Shown in pieces: positions 1 through 5,122 of a stretch of 6,202 bases of DNA. Positions within the stretch are counted from its first letter, which is position 1, and every line of letters starts with the position of its first letter. The notes beneath the pieces are model-generated. The model did no database searches. It was not told the DNA's origin and saw nothing but the letters and a program-made list of their open reading frames with translations. Source of the DNA: JBFJVD01 sp041624375 (GTDB lineage: Bacteria > Chloroflexota > Anaerolineae > Anaerolineales > E44-bin32); assembly GCA_041624375.1 (NCBI GenBank), contig JBFJVD010000181.1:1-6202 (forward strand). Direction: 5' to 3'. Made by a program: the position numbers and the translations under genes.

Positions 1-701
1 AACTGCTGGCTGACAGGCTGGCCGGCGGCGAGTGGCAGCCTGGGGATATGCTGCCAACCGAGGAACAGCTGGAGGCTCAATACAGCCTGAGCCGCATCAC
101 CGTGCGCCGGGCTCTGAAGGAATTGGAGCTCGACGGGCTGATTTCACGATTCCGGGGTAAAGGCACCTTTGTTTCCGAGCCGAAAGTCAGGCACAGTCCG
201 GCACCGCATTTGAGTCTGACCAATTACCTGATCGAGATCGGGAAGCGACCGGGGTGGCGGGTGCTCTCCGCGAAATGGGTTCCTGCGCCGGAGGAGGTGG
301 CTTCAAGGCTGCAGATTGCTCCCGGGAAGGAGGCCTATCACCTTCAGCGACTGAGGCTGGCAGATGATGAGCCGATCGGAGTTCACAGCGCGTTTGTCTC
401 GCCGGCTTTCGCGGAGGCGATCGATGAAGGTGCCCTCACGGAGGGTGGATCACTGAGCTATCTCCGGCGCCGCGGCCATTTGGACGGAAGCACCGCGGAG
501 CGAACCCTTGAGGCGGTACCCGCCACAGGCCGGGTGGCAGAGCTGTTGGGGGTAGATAAAGGCAGCCCGATGCTGATGATCCTCCGGCTTGTCGTCAGCC
601 GGGACGGGGCGGCAGTGGAAGACTTCCGGGGCATCTACCGCGGCGATCGGTTTCAGTACCGGATCCGTCATCTGCCGGCGGTCAATCCGATTAACGCATG
701 A
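1..701 (+). CDS. GntR-family (HutC/UTRA) transcriptional regulator, 5'-truncated
   Basis: This is a ligand-responsive DNA-binding regulator, probably a repressor of the downstream cluster. The reading frame is open to the left edge. The first complete codon is at 3, and the 15 residues before the ATG at 48 (LLADRLAGGEWQPGD) match the start of a GntR winged helix-turn-helix, so the ATG at 48 is internal and the true start lies outside the window. The helix-turn-helix core (PTEEQLEAQYSLSRITVRRA), the helix reading LKELELDGLI and the wing RFRGKGTFV follow in order. From about base 225 to the stop is a UTRA effector domain, with the usual APEEVASRLQIAPGKEAYHL segment and an ending RGIYRGDRFQYRIRH. 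UTRA domains in HutC, PhnF and related proteins bind small metabolites and release DNA. Its place ahead of co-directional catabolic genes suggests local control. The family call is secure; the effector is unknown. Confidence 0.93.
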   Translation, partial: LLADRLAGGEWQPGDMLPTEEQLEAQYSLSRITVRRALKELELDGLISRFRGKGTFVSEPKVRHSPAPHLSLTNYLIEIGKRPGWRVLSAKWVPAPEEVASRLQIAPGKEAYHLQRLRLADDEPIGVHSAFVSPAFAEAIDEGALTEGGSLSYLRRRGHLDGSTAERTLEAVPATGRVAELLGVDKGSPMLMILRLVVSRDGAAVEDFRGIYRGDRFQYRIRHLPAVNPINA

Positions 702-847
702 AGGTGTTCTCGATCGTGTTCACGCTTCAAGAAAGTCGGATTGCTGGATCTCTGGATGAACGATGCGTCGGTGAGGTCGATGCAGGAAACGCGAATTCTT
801 GTCCGAGCAGCCGCGAGGGGTCGGCGAAGGTGCAGCCAGGCGAATGA
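698..847 (+). CDS. Possible 49-residue small ORF bridging regulator and flavoprotein genes
   Basis: A 49-codon frame starts at the ATG at 698-700, which overlaps the regulator stop (TGA 699-701) as ATGA. It ends at TGA 845-847, which overlaps the ATG at 844 of the flavoprotein as a second ATGA. Both junctions have the geometry of termination-reinitiation coupling. The product begins MKVFSIVFTLQESR and resembles no family I recognise; it has no clear membrane segment or motif beyond a short hydrophobic start. No convincing Shine-Dalgarno precedes it. Third-position G+C is about 60% (29 of 49 codons), high at both ends and low in the middle, which argues against a long-conserved coding gene. 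It may be a coupling ORF, a decayed fragment, or chance. Confidence 0.25.
   Translation: MKVFSIVFTLQESRIAGSLDERCVGEVDAGNANSCPSSREGSAKVQPGE
715..724 (+). promoter_or_regulatory. Small inverted repeat CGTG-TT-CACG, candidate regulator operator
   Basis: The 10-base sequence CGTGTTCACG is a perfect 4-base inverted repeat around TT, 14 bases after the regulator stop. GntR/HutC proteins bind short palindromes often built on GT...AC half-sites, so this could be an operator or part of one. The arms are only 4 bases and no second copy was found in the window, so chance is a real alternative. No good -35/-10 pair was seen between 702 and 798. Confidence 0.2.
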
Positions 848-2244
848 CTGAGGGCATCGTTCGAGGCATCGACGACTGGTCTTTTGAGACGGATGTGGTC
901 GTCATCGGGGGCGGCGGCTGCGGGCTCTCCGCCGGGATCGCCGCCGCTATGGGCGGCGTGGAGGCGATCGTGCTCGAGAAGCAGGCCAAGCCGTGGAGCA
1001 ACACGGCCCGATCCGGGGGCATGATTCCCGCAGCCGGGACGCGCCTGCAGGTGCAGGCCGGTATCGAGGAAACCGCCGAGGATTTTGCAGGAGATATCTT
1101 TCGGAAGAACGACAACAGCTCCGATCCTGAGATGACCCTGCACATGGCGCGCACGGCGACTCGAATGGTTGAGTGGCTGGTGGACGAGGTGGGCGTTGAC
1201 CTGGTGTTTATCGGCGATTTCAAGTATCCGGGGCATAGCCAGTTTCGGATGCACGCGCCACCCAGCCGGACGGGCGCGGCCCTGGTTGCCGACCTGCGTC
1301 GAGCCGTTGAGGCCCATCCAGATACAGAGCTGGTCTCGGATGCGCCGGCCGAGGCCCTGGTCGTCGACGACCGGGATGCCGTAGTGGGCGTGGTCGTTCA
1401 ACGCGGCGATCTGCGCGAGCGAATCCGATGCAAGAAGGTGATCCTGGCCTGCAATGGATTCGCCGGGAACAGTGACATGGTGGCCGAGTACTGTCCGGCG
1501 ATCGCCGATGCGCTGTACTTCGGTGGAGAGGGAAACACAGGTGAGGGCATCTTGTGGGGCATGGAGCTTGGCGGCCAGGTGGCCTTCATGGACGCTTACC
1601 AGGCGCATGCCTCTGTCGCCGTACCGCATGGGATCCTGATCACCTATGCGCTGATCATGGAGGGGGGCTTTCAGGTCAACCGCAAAGGGCAACGGTTCGG
1701 CGACGAGACCAGCGGGTATTCCGAACATGCCCTGGCTGTGCTGGATCAACCCGGCGGCGTGGCCTGGGATATCTATGATCGGCGGCTGCACAGGCTGGGC
1801 CTCCAGTTTGACGATTACCGGCAGGCTCTGGAAGTGAATGCAGTTGTTAAGGCGGATTCCATCGAAGCCCTGGCCGAAGCCCTACAGCTGCCGGCGAAAT
1901 CGCTGGCGGAGACACTCAATGACTACAACGGATCTGCCAATGGCGATCGAGCTGACCCGTTCGACCGCTCGGACTGCCGGGCGCTGGAGCCGCCCTACTA
2001 CGGGGTCAAAGTGACGGGCGCCCTGTTTCACACTCAGGGAGGGCTGAAGGTCGATTTCGACGCGCGCGTTCTCCGCAGCGACGGGTCTGTCGTGCCGAAT
2101 CTGTACGCAGGCGGCGGGGTCGCAGCGGGCTTGAGTGGTCATGGGCCCGGGGGCTACCTCTCGGGTAACGGATTGCTGACCGCGCTCGGCTACGGCATGC
2201 TGGCCGGACAGCACGCTGCCCGCTCTCTCCGTGAAGTCAATTAA
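844..2244 (+). CDS. FAD-dependent oxidoreductase (FAD_binding_2; fumarate reductase / ketosteroid dehydrogenase-like flavoprotein)
   Basis: This is a soluble flavoprotein of about 466 residues, expected to add or remove hydrogen across a C-C bond. From the ATG at 844, residues 17-27 (DVVVIGGGGCG) are the Rossmann nucleotide loop and E45 would bind the adenosine ribose. SGGMIPAAG at 57-65 is the flavin-contact loop, KVILACNGFAGN lies near 198-209, and FQVNRKGQRFGDE near 276-288 is the family's VNxxGxRF segment. A C-terminal FAD segment (LYAGGGVAAG...SGNGLL) closes the fold. H396 in HTQGG matches the substrate histidine of fumarate reductases, but the C-terminal arginine of that group appears as Tyr in GGYLSGN, so a plain fumarate reductase is unlikely. 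Start choice: ATG 844 puts the Rossmann loop at the usual distance and has AAGGTG at 827-832; TTG at 799 with AGGAA at 784-788 would add 15 residues. The MFS gene starts 33 bases after its stop. Substrate not predictable. Confidence 0.9.
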   Translation: MTEGIVRGIDDWSFETDVVVIGGGGCGLSAGIAAAMGGVEAIVLEKQAKPWSNTARSGGMIPAAGTRLQVQAGIEETAEDFAGDIFRKNDNSSDPEMTLHMARTATRMVEWLVDEVGVDLVFIGDFKYPGHSQFRMHAPPSRTGAALVADLRRAVEAHPDTELVSDAPAEALVVDDRDAVVGVVVQRGDLRERIRCKKVILACNGFAGNSDMVAEYCPAIADALYFGGEGNTGEGILWGMELGGQVAFMDAYQAHASVAVPHGILITYALIMEGGFQVNRKGQRFGDETSGYSEHALAVLDQPGGVAWDIYDRRLHRLGLQFDDYRQALEVNAVVKADSIEALAEALQLPAKSLAETLNDYNGSANGDRADPFDRSDCRALEPPYYGVKVTGALFHTQGGLKVDFDARVLRSDGSVVPNLYAGGGVAAGLSGHGPGGYLSGNGLLTALGYGMLAGQHAARSLREVN

Positions 2245-2277
2245 CGCCGTGCATTCTGGAGGCGGCAGAAAGCTCAC

Positions 2278-3681
2278 GTGACGACGAAGTCGGAACCGTC
2301 CGCGGTCACCCTTGGAAAAGGCTGGCTGATGGTCGCCCTGATGCTGGGCGTATTCCTATCGCCGCTGAATGTGAATTTCACGAGCGTGGCGCTGCCAAGC
2401 CTGCGCGACGACTTTGCTGTTGGGATTGAGCGTGCGACATGGGTGCCGACGGCCTATTTCATTCCAACGGTGGTCCTGATGCCATTGCAGGCAGCCCTGG
2501 GTGAACGCTGGGGGTTGCGGCGCAGCTATGTTCTGGGACTATCGCTGCTTGGAGCCGGCGCGTTCCTGTCTGTGCTGGCGCCGAGCTTCATGTGGCTTCT
2601 CGCCAGCCGGGTCGTCCAGGGGGTGGGCTGGTCGGGGCTGTATCCCATCGCCCTGATGCTGATCCGCACCCATTTTGAAACCTACCGTCAGGCCGAGATG
2701 ATGGGGCTGTGGGAGTCCGCGGTGGGCGTGGCGACCATCGTCGCGCCGCTGATCGCGGGGACACTCGTGGAGTTCCTCGGCTGGCCGGCTGTCTACCTCG
2801 TCCTGGGCGTGGTCGCCTCGCTGGGGGCGGCACTGGCCGCCTTCGCCCTCCCGTCAGGCAAAGGTCTCCCGGATCTTCCCGCCTTCGACTGGATCGGCGC
2901 TGTCAGCTTCACCCTGGCGCTGGCCTTCACGTTGGTTGGCCTGATGCTCAAATCGGTCCCCCTCCTGCTGGTCGCAGGGGTGGGTTGGGCGGCGTGGTAC
3001 CTGCTGCTAGGGAAAGGGGAGTTCCCATTTGTCAGCCCACGCCTGTTTGCCAACCGGCAGTTCATGGGGGCTTCGGGTGCGGCAACCCTGCGCATGGCGA
3101 TGGCGATTTCAGCGCTGACCGCGCTTCCCTTCTTCTTTGAGGAGGTGCAGGGGCTGACCCCCTCCCTGGTGGGCGCGTTGATGCTGGTCTACTCCCTGTT
3201 CTTATTTGCCGGGACCTGGCCGGGCGGCCGCTGGGCCGGCCGGGCCGGGGCACGAGTTCCCGGCGTCGTCGGATATCTTGCGATGATCGCGGGAATCATC
3301 TTGCTATTGGGGTTCGATACGAGACTGAATCTTCTCCTGGTGGTGCTTGCGATGGGATTCCGGGGCATTGGCGCGGGCCTGACCCAGGCGCCCTTTGCGA
3401 GTGTGGCCACGGCGGCGGGCCGGGCAGAACAGGCGGGAGTGGTTGCGGGCCTCTATGGCACAATGCGTTACAGTGGTCTCGTTCTGGGCTCCGTGATAAC
3501 TGGAATTTTGCTTGAAGCAAGGCTTGCATATCACGGTTGGCACATTGGGGATCCGTCCACAGCGCTGCCGGCTTATCGGGAGCTGTGGCTCCTTCTCGCC
3601 GTGCTGGGCATGCTCGGGCTTGGGCTCGTGTGGCTTGCGGGTGATGGCCCGGCTCGCATGCGCGCGGCTCCAACGGGTTAG
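2278..3681 (+). CDS. MFS transporter, DHA2 (14-TMS, EmrB/QacA-like) type
   Basis: An inner-membrane secondary transporter of 467 residues. Hydrophobic segments lie near residues 14-36, 52-72, 82-100, 103-128, 142-164, 168-190, 204-224, 227-244, 268-288, 296-314, 327-346, 350-372, 388-411 and 433-454, giving about 14 helices, as in DHA2 drug:H+ antiporters. The loop GERWGLRR at 75-82 is MFS motif A. RVVQGVGWSGLYP at 111-123 matches the family's RxxQGxG...P helix-4 motif, and GVATIVAPLIAG at 150-161 is a diverged motif C, typical of antiporters. The DHA2 grouping suggests export of a substrate, by-product or toxic intermediate, but sequence alone cannot exclude uptake. The start is GTG at 2278; GGAGG at 2258-2262 lies 15 bases upstream, which is long. 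ATG at 2329 is an alternative but would trim the first helix. It sits between two enzyme genes with small gaps, so it is probably co-transcribed. Confidence 0.88.
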   Translation: MTTKSEPSAVTLGKGWLMVALMLGVFLSPLNVNFTSVALPSLRDDFAVGIERATWVPTAYFIPTVVLMPLQAALGERWGLRRSYVLGLSLLGAGAFLSVLAPSFMWLLASRVVQGVGWSGLYPIALMLIRTHFETYRQAEMMGLWESAVGVATIVAPLIAGTLVEFLGWPAVYLVLGVVASLGAALAAFALPSGKGLPDLPAFDWIGAVSFTLALAFTLVGLMLKSVPLLLVAGVGWAAWYLLLGKGEFPFVSPRLFANRQFMGASGAATLRMAMAISALTALPFFFEEVQGLTPSLVGALMLVYSLFLFAGTWPGGRWAGRAGARVPGVVGYLAMIAGIILLLGFDTRLNLLLVVLAMGFRGIGAGLTQAPFASVATAAGRAEQAGVVAGLYGTMRYSGLVLGSVITGILLEARLAYHGWHIGDPSTALPAYRELWLLLAVLGMLGLGLVWLAGDGPARMRAAPTG

Positions 3682-3689
3682 ATATCTTG

Positions 3690-5027
3690 ATGGATGAGCT
3701 TGGACGTTTGGCTGAATTCGTCGTCGACCTCGATTTCGACGATCTGCCAGCAGCGGTGGTCGATCGCGCCAGGCTGGTGCTCGCGGATACCGTCGGCGTG
3801 ATCATCGCCGGCATGCGGGAAGCCGAGGTCCGCGCACTGGCGGACCACGCGGCTGCGCTATTTCCCGGCCCGGCGCAGTTGTTTGGCCATCCGGGGCGCA
3901 GCACCCCGGCGTGGTCGGTGCTCGTGCACGGGACGGCAGGCACGACTCTGGAAATGGACGAGGGACATGCGCATGCTCGTGGCCACGCCGCCATCCATGC
4001 GGTGCCCGTGGCGGTCGCCCTGGCGCAAGCGAACAGACTCGACGGCAGAGGAACGCTAACCGCGCTGATCGCCGGATATGAAGTTGCCGCACGCGCAGGC
4101 GTCGGGACCAGGCTGCGCAAGCCGGTGCATCCGTTCGGCACCTGGGGGGTGTTGGGTTCAGCCGCAATTGGCGCCCGGGTCGGCGGATTAGATGCAGATG
4201 GCCTCGCGGGCGTTCTCGAAGTCGCCGCCTCCTATGCGATCGCGGCCTCCTTTGAGACGGCCTACCAGGGCGCGAACGTGCGCAACACCTATGCGGGCTT
4301 GGTGAACAAGCTGGGTCTCCTGGCGGCAGAGCTGTACCCGCTTGGCATCCGGGGCGAGCCGGGCGGCCTCGAGACCGCGTTTGGTCAGATCCTGGGCGAC
4401 TCCTTCGACCCGGCAGCGCTGATCGATGGACTCGGCGAACGCTTTGAGATCATGCGCGGATATTTCAAGCCCTATTCGGGCTGCCGGTACACGCACGCGG
4501 CGATCGACGCAGTGCTGAACCTCAGGGAAGACGCTGAGATCCTGATTGAGGAGATCGAATCGGTGGAAGTCGCCACCTACGACATCGCCGCCCATCTCTC
4601 CAATCCTGCTCCACAGACGCCGCTGGCCGGCCGTTTCTCCACGCCGTTCGTCGTGGCGGCCACGCTCATCCACGGCAGTGCGGGGCCGGAGATCTTCGAG
4701 CCTGAGGTCTTGCGAAATCCGGGAGTTCTGGACCTGTCCGCCCGGGTCACGGTGCGAGAGGAGCCGAGCTTCACGGCGATGACGCCCGCCAGGCGACCGG
4801 CGAAGGTGACTCTCCGCTTCAACGACGGTTCTGAACGCGAGCGGACGGTGACGAGCAGCAAAGGGGACCCGGATCAGCCGATGTCGGTAGATGAAATTCG
4901 TGACAAGTTTCAGAGCCTGGTAGCACCCACGCTAGGCGCGGAGCGCGCCGGCGTGCTGTGGGAGCAGATCGGGCAGTTTGACACCTTATCCGATGTGTCC
5001 GGTCTCGCAGAGAGCCTCAAGCCTTGA
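3690..5027 (+). CDS. MmgE/PrpD family protein (2-methylcitrate dehydratase / cis-aconitate decarboxylase superfamily)
   Basis: A cytosolic protein of 445 residues, the usual length for MmgE/PrpD (about 440-500). Characterised members dehydrate 2-methylcitrate (PrpD), decarboxylate cis-aconitate (CAD/IRG1) or epimerise iminodisuccinate. Landmarks: LADTVGVIIAGM near residues 32-43; EMDEGHAHARGHAAIH at 88-103, the acidic/histidine active-site segment; HPFGTWG from H147, matching the second active-site histidine; YFKPYSGCRYTH from about 258, whose K260 fits the conserved lysine; and a C-terminal part with RFSTPF at 315-320 and a VTLRFNDGS strand. The usual K-x-x-H-A-G motif reads R-N-T-Y-A-G here (R198, Y201), so the catalytic set differs from cis-aconitate decarboxylase. 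The frame can start at TTG 3687 or ATG 3690; the ATG is preferred. No strong Shine-Dalgarno is seen, and the gene begins 8 bases after the MFS stop, suggesting coupled translation. Exact reaction unknown. Confidence 0.9.
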   Translation: MDELGRLAEFVVDLDFDDLPAAVVDRARLVLADTVGVIIAGMREAEVRALADHAAALFPGPAQLFGHPGRSTPAWSVLVHGTAGTTLEMDEGHAHARGHAAIHAVPVAVALAQANRLDGRGTLTALIAGYEVAARAGVGTRLRKPVHPFGTWGVLGSAAIGARVGGLDADGLAGVLEVAASYAIAASFETAYQGANVRNTYAGLVNKLGLLAAELYPLGIRGEPGGLETAFGQILGDSFDPAALIDGLGERFEIMRGYFKPYSGCRYTHAAIDAVLNLREDAEILIEEIESVEVATYDIAAHLSNPAPQTPLAGRFSTPFVVAATLIHGSAGPEIFEPEVLRNPGVLDLSARVTVREEPSFTAMTPARRPAKVTLRFNDGSERERTVTSSKGDPDQPMSVDEIRDKFQSLVAPTLGAERAGVLWEQIGQFDTLSDVSGLAESLKP

Positions 5028-5054
5028 ATCTGATAGAAAAGGAGGTGTCGATAG

Positions 5055-5108
5055 TTGACCGGTGCAGCCGGGAGCATCCTGTACATTGGATCGAGAGCCA
5101 ATCAATGA
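5055..5108 (+). CDS. Possible 17-codon leader peptide upstream of the lipoprotein gene
   Basis: AAGGAGGTG at 5039-5047 is an almost perfect complement of the 16S rRNA 3' end. It sits 11 bases after the MmgE/PrpD stop but too far from the lipoprotein ATG at 5123 to serve it. With spacing of about 7-9 bases it points to TTG at 5055, opening a 17-codon frame (MTGAAGSILYIGSRANQ) ending at TGA 5106-5108. That stop touches the first base of the lipoprotein's own AGGAGGG, so ribosomes ending here would be placed at the next start. It could be a coupling or regulatory leader peptide. The same TTG is part of the possible -35 element, so only one reading may be right. No homologue is recognised. Confidence 0.3.
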   Translation: MTGAAGSILYIGSRANQ

Positions 5109-5114
5109 GGAGGG
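5108..5114 (+). promoter_or_regulatory. Strong ribosome binding site for the lipoprotein gene
   Basis: AGGAGGG lies 8 bases before ATG 5123 and decides that start. It excludes the in-frame ATG at 5105 and GTG at 5045, either of which would put a charged, non-signal stretch ahead of the signal peptide. Confidence 0.8.
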
Positions 5115-5122
5115 AAGAATCG

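Larger units (their letters stand above)
5028..5122 (+). promoter_or_regulatory. Leader region before the lipoprotein gene, with weak promoter/operator-like elements
   Basis: This 95-base gap is the largest clean break in the cluster after the regulator. TTGACC at 5055-5060 is a good -35-like hexamer, but the matching -10 is poor: TGTACA at 5080-5085 (spacing 19) and TACATT at 5082-5087 (spacing 21). TGTACA is itself palindromic and is flanked by ATCC (5076-5079) and GGAT (5088-5091), which could be an operator for the HutC-type regulator. CCGG at 5059-5062 and 5068-5071 could form only a 4-bp hairpin, with no T-run, so no intrinsic terminator is supported. Confidence 0.3.

Noticed and set aside
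48..701. ATG at 48 as the true start of the regulator
   Set aside because: It would cut into the winged helix-turn-helix. The in-frame codons from base 3 match the expected upstream residues, so the gene begins outside the window.
727..1791. 354-codon open frame on the - strand opposite the flavoprotein gene
   Set aside because: It is antisense to a clear FAD_binding_2 protein with motifs along its length. The translation shows no recognisable domain and is rich in His, Arg and Pro, as expected of a shadow frame in high-G+C DNA.
3296..4141. 281-codon open frame on the - strand across the MFS and MmgE/PrpD junction
   Set aside because: It covers parts of two well-supported + strand genes and its product is a low-complexity Ala/Pro/Ser/Arg mix with no family likeness.
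4188..4673. 161-codon open frame on the - strand inside the MmgE/PrpD gene
   Set aside because: It lies wholly within conserved MmgE/PrpD sequence and shows no domain of its own.
5059..5071. CCGG-TGCAG-CCGG as an intrinsic terminator after the MmgE/PrpD gene
   Set aside because: The stem is only 4 bp and no T-rich run follows.
5045..5122. N-terminal extension of the lipoprotein from GTG 5045 or ATG 5105
   Set aside because: The frame is open, but the added residues are charged and would sit ahead of a complete signal peptide. The AGGAGGG at 5108-5114 is correctly spaced only for ATG 5123.
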